From a virus, in IMG/VR virus record IMGVR_UViG_3300042518_000546, positions 1 through 38,479 of that record: a stretch of 38,479 nt of DNA; one strand, 5' to 3'. Below the pieces are notes generated by a model. The model did no database searches. It was not told the origin of the DNA and was given only the letters and a program-made list of their open reading frames with translations. Each line of letters begins with the position of its first letter. The first letter of the stretch is position 1. Below are positions 1 through 6,577 of the stretch, one piece after another. Both the position numbers and the translations under genes were made by a program.

Positions 1-257
1 ACTGTCATTTGTTATAACTCCAGTGGTGCACTGTGTTCTCACTGATTCACACTTAAGACCTGTGGAAAACTATACTGTCAAGGGGTCATGTGCCAGTCCT
101 AGGAGTGACTGGGGGTGCTTGACTTTTCAGAGAGTTTGTGATACACTGGAGGCCAAGATCACAACAACTAGACACATTTACAGGTACATACACTAATTAA
201 CACAAACAATACACATCACACTATTACATTTATTAACACATTTAATTTATCCACAAA
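1..257. other. Non-coding stretch with hairpin and DnaA-box-like repeats
   Basis: No convincing gene is seen here. It holds a cassette-type hairpin (CCAGTC at 93-98 pairing with GACTGG at 107-112), a TTGACA box on the minus strand (76-81), a TGTGGAAAA repeat at 61-69 and TTATCCACA at 247-255. At the left edge a minus-strand ATG at 6-8 follows a TATAAC box (12-17), so a gene may start there and run out of the window, but only two codons are visible. Confidence 0.5.
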
Positions 258-488
258 TCAACACACTTTCTGTGGAAAACTATCATAAACTGTGGAAAAC
301 TTCTCATCTAACTCTCCCCACAGTGCTGTCACATAATCATACTCAATCCAGGCACTTTCCTGTTCACCATTGGGATCTTCTTGCCTTGCTTTGTTATACT
401 CATGTATCCGCAACTCCCATACACCTTTGAGAATACGATTAGCATCCTCTTGGCATAACTCAAGTTGAAACACTTTGTTCTCCTTCAT
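258..488 (-). CDS. Hypothetical protein, 76 aa
   Basis: Small acidic soluble protein of unknown function, the last gene of an operon that runs leftward from 1259. Its ATG lies one nucleotide after the stop of the 50-aa gene upstream (TAG-A-ATG), which suggests translational coupling. The last codons overlap two TGTGGAAAA repeats (271-279, 291-299), so the end of the gene doubles as a repeat region. No family recognised. Confidence 0.7.
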   Translation of the reverse strand: MKENKVFQLELCQEDANRILKGVWELRIHEYNKARQEDPNGEQESAWIEYDYVTALWGELDEKFSTVYDSFPQKVC

Positions 489-489
489 T

Positions 490-642
490 CTAATCTAAAC
501 AGATAAACTCATAGTGTGTCAGATCTTCACCCATCTCAAAGTTCAGTGCTTCACTAATAGTTTCAGGAATGAACTTTCTAGGATGACTGTTAGCATCAAT
601 CATGATCTCCAACTTAACAACCCAGGTCTTTGTTTCCAACAT
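490..642 (-). CDS. Hypothetical protein, 50 aa
   Basis: Read directly from the sequence: it starts MLETKTWVVKLEI and ends EFICLD. The pattern WVVKLEIMIDANSHPRKFI suggests a small beta-rich fold, but no family is recognised. It fits exactly between its neighbours, 4 nt after the stop of the 65-aa gene and 1 nt before the next ATG, which is the main reason to believe it is real. Confidence 0.7.
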   Translation of the reverse strand: MLETKTWVVKLEIMIDANSHPRKFIPETISEALNFEMGEDLTHYEFICLD

Positions 643-646
643 AATT

Positions 647-844
647 CTAATTCAGGACATGAACATAATCAATGGATTTAATACACCAACCAGTTGCACA
701 TGTAATCTCTTCAACTAGATCATCTTCATCATCTGCATCCCATACTGTACTCAATGTATCAGCAGTGATGTTATCATAATGATGCTGCGTGAACTCTTCA
801 TCATCATCAAAATCAAACTCAATTTGTGTAACTTTGTACTTCAT
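647..844 (-). CDS. Hypothetical acidic protein, 65 aa
   Basis: Acidic protein with an Asp/Glu-rich centre (DFDDDEEF, then DADDEDD). Its start ATG overlaps the stop of the upstream 41-aa gene as ATGA. The N-terminal MKYKVTQIEFDFDDDE pattern is common in small phage proteins of unknown role. It belongs to the operon starting at 1259. Confidence 0.75.
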   Translation of the reverse strand: MKYKVTQIEFDFDDDEEFTQHHYDNITADTLSTVWDADDEDDLVEEITCATGWCIKSIDYVHVLN

Positions 845-966
845 TTTTGTTGGATCTTATTGATAGCAGTGGTGATAGATGTGGTCAGGAGAATACAAAC
901 ATCTTGCCTGAAGACAGCATACACAGGTTGTTTGGTTTGAATGTCGAACGTGTATTTAATGGTCAT
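841..966 (-). CDS. Hypothetical protein, 41 aa
   Basis: A short gene (starting MTIKYTFDIQTKQPVYA) that fills the gap between its neighbours. Its ATG overlaps the upstream stop as TGATG and its own stop overlaps the next ATG as ATGA, so it is a tightly coupled operon member. Function unknown. Confidence 0.7.
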   Translation of the reverse strand: MTIKYTFDIQTKQPVYAVFRQDVCILLTTSITTAINKIQQK

Positions 967-1259
967 CAAACTTCTCCTCCTTCATGAATCTCAAACATCA
1001 TTGCATTGATCTCATCATGATCTACTGCCAAAGAATCCCACCTAACATCATCAGCAGTGGCAATCTTATCACAATTGTCCATGCACCTAATGAACTTGAT
1101 GTAAGGTGATTCTTCATTAACATTGTGATACTCTACACATGCAACAGCAGTGTTATACAGGAAGGCATTATTCTGCATCCACAGAGATACATTCCAGGTT
1201 TCATAATTTGCCCAACCATTATAAGTTTGCTGGGTCATTGCTTTGGTTTCATTCATCAT
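966..1259 (-). CDS. Conserved phage protein with NYETWNV motif, 97 aa
   Basis: The motif GWANYETWNVSLWMQN at residues 15-30 is the hallmark of a small family (DUF7249-like) common in phages and mobile elements, of unknown function and often near antirestriction genes. The start is preceded by the promoter-palindrome cassette at 1255-1324, with ATGATGAATG placed 7 nt after TATCAT, so the mRNA is probably leaderless. First gene of a five-gene operon. Confidence 0.8.
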   Translation of the reverse strand: MMNETKAMTQQTYNGWANYETWNVSLWMQNNAFLYNTAVACVEYHNVNEESPYIKFIRCMDNCDKIATADDVRWDSLAVDHDEINAMMFEIHEGGEV

Positions 1260-1324
1260 ACATGTATGATAGCACGGATTCAGGGTTTTCGGTAAATGTT
1301 TGTGCCAGTTCTACAAGTGGCACA
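1255..1324 (-). promoter_or_regulatory. Stem-loop / promoter cassette
   Basis: In transcription order: hairpin 1301-1324 (TGCCACTT/AAC-type arms, directly after the stop at 1334), a TTTACC box, then an extended -10 TGCTATCAT (1266-1271 is the hexamer) inside the perfect 16-bp palindrome ATCATACATGTATGAT (1255-1270). It drives the 97-aa gene, whose ATG overlaps the palindrome. Confidence 0.8.
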
Positions 1325-1333
1325 TGGTATCAT

Positions 1334-1543
1334 TTAGGCAGCAGCAATAGCAGACTCCATGATTACATCTTGCTCACGCATCAGAACATAATCATAACTC
1401 CACTCAACTTCCAGGTGATTCTTGTATGCTTCAGCAGCAGACTTGCAATCAAACATTTTCAGAGAATCAAAAGATTCTCCTTCATAATCATGCCCACCGA
1501 TCACCACATAAACTTGCATTTGGTTGCTTTTCTCATTCATCAT
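1334..1543 (-). CDS. Hypothetical protein, 69 aa
   Basis: Small soluble protein (MMNEKSNQMQVYVVIGGHDYEG). The Y-VIGGHDYEGESFDSLK pattern looks like a small cyanophage family of unknown role. It is alone between two cassettes, so it forms its own transcription unit. Its start sits at the edge of the palindrome at 1539-1554, with no Shine-Dalgarno sequence. Confidence 0.75.
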   Translation of the reverse strand: MMNEKSNQMQVYVVIGGHDYEGESFDSLKMFDCKSAAEAYKNHLEVEWSYDYVLMREQDVIMESAIAAA

Positions 1544-1608
1544 ACATGTATGATAGCACGGATTCAGGGGTTTTGGTAAATGTTTGTGCCACTTTAATTA
1601 GTGGCACA
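1539..1608 (-). promoter_or_regulatory. Stem-loop / promoter cassette with compensated hairpin
   Basis: The palindrome ATCATACATGTATGAT at 1539-1554 overlaps the -10 and the start of the 69-aa gene. The hairpin at 1585-1608 has the outer arms TGTGCCACT and AGTGGCACA (9 bp) but a different loop (TTAATT) from other copies. Both arms changed together relative to the CCAGTT/AACTGG type, which supports selection for pairing. Confidence 0.8.
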
Positions 1609-1623
1609 TGGTATCACCCAGGA

Positions 1624-1803
1624 TCAGAAATCAATGGTATCATCATAATCATTCTCCATGATGTAGGCATCATCAGGCACAGGAACTTGATCCTCTTGAG
1701 TATCTACAACTGCATCCAGTACAGTGAGAAGATCATCACCAGTTTGTGCCTTTGCAAGCATCACCATAGCAGCAGTTTTAGGCAGGTTCAGAGTAGCAGT
1801 CAT
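1624..1803 (-). CDS. Small alanine/leucine-rich protein, 59 aa (paralogue of 6748-6918)
   Basis: Starts MTATLNLPKTAAMVMLAKAQ and ends in an acidic tail. Residues about 16-35 (LAKAQTGDDLLTVLDAVVDT) align with the 56-aa protein at 6748-6918 (LQSAQNGAELVEALDAYDST), so the two appear to be paralogues with a short amphipathic helix. Function unknown. Confidence 0.7.
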   Translation of the reverse strand: MTATLNLPKTAAMVMLAKAQTGDDLLTVLDAVVDTQEDQVPVPDDAYIMENDYDDTIDF

Positions 1804-1845
1804 GATGTTAATTGGAGTGAAAAAGTGTTAGTGAAAGAGTGTGAT

Positions 1846-2322
1846 TCAGTAGTTCTTGATGAACACGAATCCATTGTTGAAAGCATAATTATATTGGAGA
1901 TTTTGTTCCCAGGTTGCTTCCCAATCTACCACAACAAACTCAGGAACTTTATATCCCATGTCATCACAGTAGACTTCAGCAAAGATCTCAGGAGTTTCCC
2001 ATTCTCCATGATAGGCATCCTCAAACCTTTCTACTTCATGAATACCAAACTCTTCAATGAAAGCATCAACAGCAGCATAGGAATTGTCCTCACCAAAGCG
2101 AACATAATCATCATAATAGTTGATGAAATTATCATCGCCATGCTCATTGATGAAGTCCAGCATATCATCAAGATGGAAAGAATCTTCCATCAATTCTTCA
2201 ATCTTACTGCGCAGAGTATCACTAACCTCAGTCAGATAGTTGTCAACAGTAAGGGCAACAGGTTGAATGTTAGTTTGAAGAGCAATCATTTGGTTGGTTT
2301 GAGTGTTGTTTTGTTTTTCCAT
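1846..2322 (-). CDS. ArdA-like antirestriction protein, 158 aa
   Basis: The C-terminal half matches the ArdA antirestriction pattern: FEDAYHGEWETPEIFAEVY at residues 100-118, then VVDWEATWEQNL and the terminal GFVFIKNY. ArdA proteins mimic DNA and block type I restriction enzymes. The protein is strongly acidic, as expected, but the N-terminal third is not recognisably ArdA and may be divergent. The ATG at 2322 is used because an upstream in-frame ATG at 2340 lies in the promoter. The assignment comes from pattern only. Confidence 0.7.
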   Translation of the reverse strand: MEKQNNTQTNQMIALQTNIQPVALTVDNYLTEVSDTLRSKIEELMEDSFHLDDMLDFINEHGDDNFINYYDDYVRFGEDNSYAAVDAFIEEFGIHEVERFEDAYHGEWETPEIFAEVYCDDMGYKVPEFVVVDWEATWEQNLQYNYAFNNGFVFIKNY

Positions 2323-2387
2323 ACTAGTATGGTAGCACATTTTTGGGGTCTGTGCTCATTTCGTGTGACGGTTCTACAACTGGCACA
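2319..2387 (-). promoter_or_regulatory. Stem-loop / promoter cassette for the ArdA-like gene
   Basis: The 14-bp palindrome CCATACTAGTATGG (2319-2332) contains the start codon and follows the -10 TACCAT. The hairpin at 2364-2387 has the CTACAAC loop. A second inverted repeat, AGCACA/TGTGCT, sits between hairpin and promoter. Confidence 0.75.
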
Positions 2388-2462
2388 TCAGTATAAAGGA
2401 GGCAGACAACATTGTGCATTTGGATAATCATAAATGCCAGAACATTGCCTAGCATTTTAGGA

Positions 2463-2936
2463 TCATTGGTCACCATAATCTGCCCAGAAAGCATCATTGT
2501 GGGAAGGACGAATACAGGTTACAGCATGATCCTCAATGACTTTTGCATTGAAAGGACTATCATCAACCCAGAATTGAATGTCATCCCAAAAGCGAAGAAT
2601 ATCCATCAGTTGATGACCTTTAGCAGTGGAACCAGTTGCATCATCATCTGCATTTTTCATGTAGAGTGCATCAAACTCAGGCAAATGTTCCTGCAACCAA
2701 TATGCTGTACCATCTGCAAATGTATCAGGTCTGGCAGTAGCAATGACTAGATCAAATCCCATAGATTTGCAGTGCTTTGCAACATCTACAACTGCATCAA
2801 TAGCAGGGAATTGATCACATTCTTCAAACCCTGATTGATCACCATGATGACACAAAGTTGCATCTAGATCAAATACAACACACTTAGGGTTTGAGATGTT
2901 GTAAATTAGTTTTGAGAATGTTTTGTTTTTTTCCAT
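2463..2936 (-). CDS. HAD-superfamily phosphatase, 157 aa
   Basis: All HAD motifs are visible: nucleophile and acid/base Asp23/Asp25 in VFDLDATL, motif II Thr67 in ATARP, a probable motif III Lys106, and motif IV Asp125/Asp126 in VDDSPFN. The arrangement resembles the 3'-phosphatase half of T4 polynucleotide kinase and phage HAD nucleotidases, so a role in nucleotide or RNA-end repair is plausible but not proven. The start follows a consensus promoter (TTGACA-17-TATCAT). Confidence 0.85.
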   Translation of the reverse strand: MEKNKTFSKLIYNISNPKCVVFDLDATLCHHGDQSGFEECDQFPAIDAVVDVAKHCKSMGFDLVIATARPDTFADGTAYWLQEHLPEFDALYMKNADDDATGSTAKGHQLMDILRFWDDIQFWVDDSPFNAKVIEDHAVTCIRPSHNDAFWADYGDQ

Positions 2937-3001
2937 ACCTGTATGATAGCACGTTTTTAGGGATTTGTCAAGTGTATTGTGACACTAGTACAAGTGGCAC
3001 A
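2934..3001 (-). promoter_or_regulatory. Consensus sigma70 promoter and stem-loop, leaderless start
   Basis: TTGACA (2966-2971), 17-bp spacer, TATCAT (2943-2948), then ACAGGT and the ATG at 2936. The start codon lies exactly where transcription should begin. The imperfect palindrome CATACCTGTATG (2934-2945) overlaps it. Hairpin at 2978-3001. Confidence 0.85.
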
Positions 3002-3010
3002 TGGTATCAC

Positions 3011-3196
3011 TCACTCGTCGATCATTGATGATACATCTTTTTGCATGAGTTTGAGACTATGTTCATTCCAATTATCCAAGTTAAAATCACCACTAGGATA
3101 ATACAGTTCAGATAACCAGAAATCATAAATCATCTGATTTGAGGATAACTTTGCAAATGCTTTGTTAATAGCATCCATCACATCAGTCTGATTCAT
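3011..3196 (-). CDS. Hypothetical protein, 61 aa
   Basis: Small soluble protein starting MNQTDVMDAINKAF, with aromatic residues in the middle. I use the ATG at 3196, which overlaps the upstream gene by 14 nt, rather than the longer start at 3229. Last gene of the 3652-3011 operon. Function unknown. Confidence 0.7.
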   Translation of the reverse strand: MNQTDVMDAINKAFAKLSSNQMIYDFWLSELYYPSGDFNLDNWNEHSLKLMQKDVSSMIDE

Positions 3197-3377
3197 TTTC
3201 AAGGTAAGATTTAAGGAGTTGAACATCATCTAAAACAGATTTCATTGCTGCTCTACTATACCCAGCAGCATAGGGATAACCTTTCTCAGGATCATTGATT
3301 GCAGTCTCTGATTCATAGATTGCCTGCTCAAGATCACTCATAATTCTATTCAGTTTCAGTTGCACAGTTTCATTCAT
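3183..3377 (-). CDS. Hypothetical helical protein, 64 aa
   Basis: Starts MNETVQLKLNRIMSDLEQAIYESE and is predicted to be mostly alpha-helical. The ATG at 3377 overlaps the upstream stop (TGATG). An in-frame TTG two codons earlier is less likely. Function unknown. Confidence 0.72.
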   Translation of the reverse strand: MNETVQLKLNRIMSDLEQAIYESETAINDPEKGYPYAAGYSRAAMKSVLDDVQLLKSYLENESD

Positions 3378-3652
3378 CAGCAAGCACCTGCCATAGGATT
3401 ACCAAGTTGCGGAAGGTTGCTGTTATCTTTGGTCACAATGTAACCAAAACCAGCATACTCACGCAGTTGAACTTTCTTCTCAACTTTGTTAATGAACTTC
3501 TTGGAAATTGTCTCAATTCCTTTCCACTCAAGCACCTTAAGTGTCCAGGTTTCAGATATATCACCAAAAGGTGTTTTGACAGGATAAAATGACACTACCA
3601 TTGTGCCATCTTTAGATTTAATTGTGGGGAAGTCAGTCATTTGTTTTTCCAT
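3377..3652 (-). CDS. Hypothetical protein, 91 aa
   Basis: Basic, beta-rich protein (MEKQMTDFPTIKSKDGTMVV). It begins inside the CCATACTAGTATGG palindrome of its promoter cassette, so its mRNA is probably leaderless. First gene of a three-gene unit. No family recognised. Confidence 0.75.
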   Translation of the reverse strand: MEKQMTDFPTIKSKDGTMVVSFYPVKTPFGDISETWTLKVLEWKGIETISKKFINKVEKKVQLREYAGFGYIVTKDNSNLPQLGNPMAGAC

Positions 3653-3717
3653 ACTAGTATGGTAGCACAGTTTCAGTGGTTTCGGTAAATATAGCGACCA
3701 GTTCTACAACTGGCACA
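3649..3717 (-). promoter_or_regulatory. Stem-loop / promoter cassette
   Basis: Palindrome CCATACTAGTATGG (3649-3662) with -10 TACCAT, and a hairpin whose core CCAGTT/AACTGG spans 3698-3713. The upstream TTTACC box replaces a consensus -35. Confidence 0.75.
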
Positions 3718-3725
3718 TGATATAA

Positions 3726-3962
3726 TCAAACAGGGAGAATAGAGAAAGTTCCGCACCACTTGCGCACCCACAGCAGAGTATCATAATATCCACGAGGATT
3801 GGACATCACCATACTCACATTCTTCTCAGGATTGAAAGCAATAGCAACATACTTATAAACATCATGGGATTCTTCAATTTCTTGAATCCACATTTGATTC
3901 ACTTTACCTTCCTTCCAGTTAGTGTGATAGTGGAAGATTTCAGATGCAATTTGATTTTTCAT
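3726..3962 (-). CDS. Hypothetical protein, 78 aa
   Basis: Soluble protein (MKNQIASEIFHYHTNWKEGK) with a tryptophan-rich C-terminus. The ATG at 3962 is preferred over one at 3980, which would code through the -10 box. It is a single-gene unit between two cassettes. Function unknown. Confidence 0.72.
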   Translation of the reverse strand: MKNQIASEIFHYHTNWKEGKVNQMWIQEIEESHDVYKYVAIAFNPEKNVSMVMSNPRGYYDTLLWVRKWCGTFSILPV

Positions 3963-4027
3963 ACATGTATGATAGCACACTTTTGGGGGATGTGCTCATT
4001 TCGTGTGACAGTTCTACAACTGGCACA
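3959..4027 (-). promoter_or_regulatory. Stem-loop / promoter cassette
   Basis: Palindrome TCATACATGTATGA (3959-3972) with extended -10 TGCTATCAT. Hairpin 4004-4027 (TGTGCCAGTT/AACTGTCACA). It lies directly downstream of the tRNA-Thr gene. Confidence 0.75.
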
Positions 4028-4063
4028 TGGTATCATCCAAATGCCACACATTTGTGGAATAAA

Positions 4064-4135
4064 AGCTAGTGACAAGATTTGAACTTGCGACCTATGGTTT
4101 ACAAAACCATTGCACTACCACTGTGCTACACTAGC
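4064..4135 (-). tRNA. tRNA-Thr(UGU)
   Basis: Full cloverleaf: acceptor GCTAGTG/CACTAGC, anticodon stem ATGGT/ACCAT with loop TTTGTAA (anticodon UGU), T-arm GCAAG-TTCAAAT-CTTGT. No CCA is encoded. It reads the ACA codon and lies between the membrane protein gene and a promoter cassette. Confidence 0.93.
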
Positions 4136-4146
4136 AAAAAAGTTAT

Positions 4147-4470
4147 TTAGTTATCATTTACAAATTGAATGATGAACCAAATTACCAATGAAATTGCACC
4201 AATAAGTAGAATCCACTTCCAGGCATAGATTAACAACATCACTACAAGACCAATGAGTACTAAACCTCCACTAATTTCTGATGATGAACTAGATTCAGAT
4301 TCATTATCACTATACTCACTCCATGAGTTAGTTGTTCTCACAACACAACCAGGATTTGCACGTTGAACTCTTGCAACAGCATCATGTGAGGTAGGTGCCT
4401 CTACAGTTTCTGTGTAGTATTGAAAGAACTCAGTGTTAGGACCTGGACGAACTTCCACTTCATAAATCAT
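4147..4470 (-). CDS. Membrane protein with two C-terminal TM segments, 107 aa
   Basis: An N-terminal soluble part of about 55 residues contains a fold like small phage sensors (HDAVARVQRANPGCVV). It is followed by a serine-rich linker (residues 57-66) and two hydrophobic segments at about 68-84 and 86-103. It probably sits in the host inner membrane. It follows the nuclease gene by 3 nt and shares its transcript. Function unknown. Confidence 0.8.
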   Translation of the reverse strand: MIYEVEVRPGPNTEFFQYYTETVEAPTSHDAVARVQRANPGCVVRTTNSWSEYSDNESESSSSSEISGGLVLIGLVVMLLIYAWKWILLIGAISLVIWFIIQFVNDN

Positions 4471-4473
4471 AAC

Positions 4474-5148
4474 TCAGTTACCTTTGTTATTGTATTCCTG
4501 AATGTATTGCTTGAGAGTATCAACATAATCATCAGGGTTCTTAATAAAAACTTGCGTTTCACCTGAATGACAAGAAATCAAGGTCACAATTTGTTCTACT
4601 TTTTGACCAGTCATTTCCTCATACATCATAGCATAACCAGTCTCCTGAACAAAATAGTTTTGAATCTGATTTTCATACTTTGGTTTAGAAGAACTCTTGA
4701 AGTCAATTACAGACAGTTTACCATTGTATTCTGCAATACAATCTACACGACCTGCAATTCCAAGTTGTTCAGAATACAGGGCACATTCCTGATAGTGAAT
4801 GTTATTCACATCATCAAGAAGTGCCTTGAATTGATTGAACAATTTCAGTGCAACTTCATACTTCTCAGTATCATAATCTACATCAAGATTGTTGACATAA
4901 TCTTCCACAATTTTGTGGAACTTAGTGCCATTGTTTGATGCAAATTGACTAATTTGATTTGCTACATCAACACCTACACGTTCCCTCCACTCTGCAATAG
5001 ATTTGCGATTCTGATAGGAAGTAACTGTAGTGACAGAAGGCAACAGTTTACCATTCACAACATAACGACGTGAACCATCCACAGTTTCAGTGGGAATATC
5101 TGCAAGAATAGGCAGATTGAGGTGATTAAACTTAGTTTGGGTTTGCAT
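4474..5148 (-). CDS. PD-(D/E)XK exonuclease, MGME1/RecB-like, 224 aa
   Basis: The motifs fit the nuclease family common in cyanophages: LPSVTTV near residue 37, His78 in GTKFHKIVEDYV, Asp136 in GIAGRVDCIAEY, and the catalytic VIDFKSS with Asp149 and Lys151, followed by a Gln/Tyr helix (QETGYAMMY). Such enzymes degrade or trim DNA ends, probably for host DNA breakdown or recombination. The start is the ATG at 5148; an upstream TTG at 5169 is possible. No strong ribosome-binding site is visible. Confidence 0.88.
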   Translation of the reverse strand: MQTQTKFNHLNLPILADIPTETVDGSRRYVVNGKLLPSVTTVTSYQNRKSIAEWRERVGVDVANQISQFASNNGTKFHKIVEDYVNNLDVDYDTEKYEVALKLFNQFKALLDDVNNIHYQECALYSEQLGIAGRVDCIAEYNGKLSVIDFKSSSKPKYENQIQNYFVQETGYAMMYEEMTGQKVEQIVTLISCHSGETQVFIKNPDDYVDTLKQYIQEYNNKGN

Positions 5149-5165
5149 AATGTTGTTGTTAATAA

Positions 5166-5315
5166 TCAAAGGAACTCAGCAATATAATAGTCAACAGTTA
5201 TTTCTAGTTCTGCTGCTTTTGCTTCAAGTTCCATAGCATACTCTTCTGCCATTTGTGTATCTGCATGATCACAGAAGAGATCAAGAGTGGAATCAGTCAT
5301 AAACTTATCTTTCAT
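5166..5315 (-). CDS. Hypothetical acidic helical protein, 49 aa
   Basis: Starts MKDKFMTDSTLDLFCDHAD and contains an Ala/Glu-rich helix (EEYAMELEAKAAELE). It is preceded by a near-perfect promoter and starts at the predicted transcription start. Function unknown; it leads the operon with the nuclease gene. Confidence 0.72.
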   Translation of the reverse strand: MKDKFMTDSTLDLFCDHADTQMAEEYAMELEAKAAELEITVDYYIAEFL

Positions 5316-5379
5316 ACATGTATGATACCATAGATTCACCAAAAAGTCAAGCATAAGTGGACAGTTCTACAAGTGTCAC
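5312..5379 (-). promoter_or_regulatory. Consensus promoter and stem-loop, leaderless start
   Basis: TTGACT (5345-5350), 17-bp spacer, TATCAT (5322-5327), six nucleotides, then ATG at 5315. Palindrome TCATACATGTATGA at 5312-5325. Hairpin at about 5357-5379. It drives the 49-aa, nuclease and membrane protein genes and the tRNA-Thr. Confidence 0.85.
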
Positions 5380-5538
5380 TCAGAGTAGATTCATGCTCAC
5401 AACTAGCAGACCAAAGTGATTAACTTGATCTGCAACTTTCCTAATTGCAATTTCTTGATTCTGTGCATTAACTGTGTGAGTTCGATTAGACCAAACATCA
5501 ACAATCTTAAACACTTTCATGTCGTTTTGATTTATCAT
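5380..5538 (-). CDS. Hypothetical protein, 52 aa
   Basis: Read from the sequence: MINQNDMKVFKIVDVWSNRT at the start, VVSMNLL at the end. A short alpha/beta protein of unknown function with its own cassette promoter. Its stop codon abuts the next hairpin. Confidence 0.7.
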   Translation of the reverse strand: MINQNDMKVFKIVDVWSNRTHTVNAQNQEIAIRKVADQVNHFGLLVVSMNLL

Positions 5539-5602
5539 ACATGTATGGTAGCACGTTTTCAGGGGTTTTGGTAAAAATAGCGACCAGTTCTACAACTGTC
5601 AC
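5536..5602 (-). promoter_or_regulatory. Stem-loop / promoter cassette
   Basis: Palindrome CATACATGTATG (5536-5547) with -10 TACCAT and a TTTTACC box upstream. The hairpin (about 5580-5602) overlaps the stop codon of the upstream 39-aa gene. Confidence 0.75.
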
Positions 5603-5718
5603 ATTGTAGAACTTTGGTGAATCATTTTTTGTGTATCATGTTTCATTTGTTGGTCAGCAAAAGCATTAACAATGTTCAAGATTGCAAGGCAAGTGATACA
5701 AAACAGTGCAGATTTCAT
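5599..5718 (-). CDS. Small exported peptide, 39 aa
   Basis: MKSALFCITCLAILNIVNAF followed by A-DQ looks like a complete Sec signal peptide with a cleavage site after residue 21, leaving a mature peptide of about 18 residues (DQQMKHDTQKMIHQSSTM). Its ATG overlaps the upstream stop (ATGA). A periplasmic peptide this small could be a lysis or superinfection factor, but that is speculation. Confidence 0.65.
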   Translation of the reverse strand: MKSALFCITCLAILNIVNAFADQQMKHDTQKMIHQSSTM

Positions 5719-5885
5719 TCTTCTTCAACAGGAAACAGGTTAGCATACTCTTTATCAGTGAGAGTAAGATACTCTACATTAGCATACTTGTGTTCTTCAG
5801 CATACACCAACTGATAGTGAACAAAGTCACTCAAACTGGTGCTGCCATACTCAACAACACCATCAACCAAACAAAGATAATTCAT
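5715..5885 (-). CDS. Hypothetical protein, 56 aa
   Basis: Starts MNYLCLVDGVVEYGSTSLSD. Tyr- and Val-rich, soluble, of unknown function. It overlaps the upstream stop and the downstream start by ATGA at both ends, so it is translationally coupled in the 6298-5599 operon. Confidence 0.72.
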   Translation of the reverse strand: MNYLCLVDGVVEYGSTSLSDFVHYQLVYAEEHKYANVEYLTLTDKEYANLFPVEEE

Positions 5886-6298
5886 TTATACAAATAAGAA
5901 CCTGCCCAATCAGCACGTTGATACATCTCTTCACGAGATTTGTCATCAAGAAGATTATACCTTACACCATTCAATGCAGGTGCAGACCAAGTTGCAGATT
6001 TGTATACATCACCAGTATTCAGGTTCACAAATGCATGAGCACTGCGTTGCTTACTGTCATTGGTAACATGAATAATCTTGGCATACTTTCTGCCTTTGGT
6101 GTAAGTGTATTCATCAACACCTTCACCTTCACAGAGTTTATCAATCTGCTGTTGATGCCATTCTACACTATCACCTTTGGCAATGTAATCTCTGTGCCTT
6201 GCAATAGAATAAGACTGGTAGTTAGTACGAAGAACTTGACACATTTCTTCAATCTTATCAATAACTTTTTCAGTCATGAGAGTGGTTTGTTTGTTCAT
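5882..6298 (-). CDS. Conserved hypothetical protein, 138 aa
   Basis: An N-terminal helical half is followed by a beta-rich C-terminal half (GRKYAKIIHV, then SAHAFVNLNTGDVYKSATW). That second pattern recurs in phage proteins of unknown function. First gene of its operon and directly under a cassette promoter. Confidence 0.78.
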   Translation of the reverse strand: MNKQTTLMTEKVIDKIEEMCQVLRTNYQSYSIARHRDYIAKGDSVEWHQQQIDKLCEGEGVDEYTYTKGRKYAKIIHVTNDSKQRSAHAFVNLNTGDVYKSATWSAPALNGVRYNLLDDKSREEMYQRADWAGSYLYK

Positions 6299-6364
6299 AC
6301 TGTGTATGATAGCACAGTTTCAGGAGTTTTGGGGATTATAGCGACCAGTTCCACAACTGGCACA
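6296..6364 (-). promoter_or_regulatory. Stem-loop / promoter cassette
   Basis: The palindrome here has three central bases (CATAC-TGT-GTATG, 6296-6308), overlapping the start of the 138-aa gene, with extended -10 TGCTATCAT. The hairpin at 6341-6364 has a CCACAAC loop, a one-base variant. Confidence 0.75.
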
Positions 6365-6367
6365 TCA

Positions 6368-6577
6368 CTATACTTTAGGAAGGTCACATTGTGTCACTAT
6401 TTCATAATCAGATCCATCACTAAATGCTGCTGCTGTGTTATAAATCTCTTTTGCCCTATACAATAAATGCTCAAGATCTTCAATTAGTTCACTCAAACTA
6501 TCATCAGTTTTACCAAGCAAAGCATCATCAATTCTATCAAATGCTGCTGCTGTTTGTAGAGTATGCTTGTGGATCAT
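6368..6577 (-). CDS. Hypothetical acidic helical protein, 69 aa
   Basis: MIHKHTLQTAAAFDRIDDAL followed by acidic helices (SLSELIEDLEHLL). The start overlaps the stop of the 40-aa basic gene as ATGA. Function unknown. Confidence 0.72.
   Translation of the reverse strand: MIHKHTLQTAAAFDRIDDALLGKTDDSLSELIEDLEHLLYRAKEIYNTAAAFSDGSDYEIVTQCDLPKV

Noticed and set aside
1301-1324. Cassette hairpins as CRP- or NtcA-type activator sites upstream of promoters
   Set aside because: The elements lie at 3' ends of genes, show covariation, and lack the conserved half-sites of either regulator, although this was not excluded experimentally.
2323-2340. Upstream in-frame ATG giving a MCYHT-type N-terminus on the ArdA-like protein and other cassette genes
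   Set aside because: These codons are the -10 box and the palindrome itself, so they precede the likely transcription start.
2330-2452. 43-aa minus-strand frame after the HAD gene
   Set aside because: It runs through the hairpin and the promoter of the next gene and has no ribosome-binding site.
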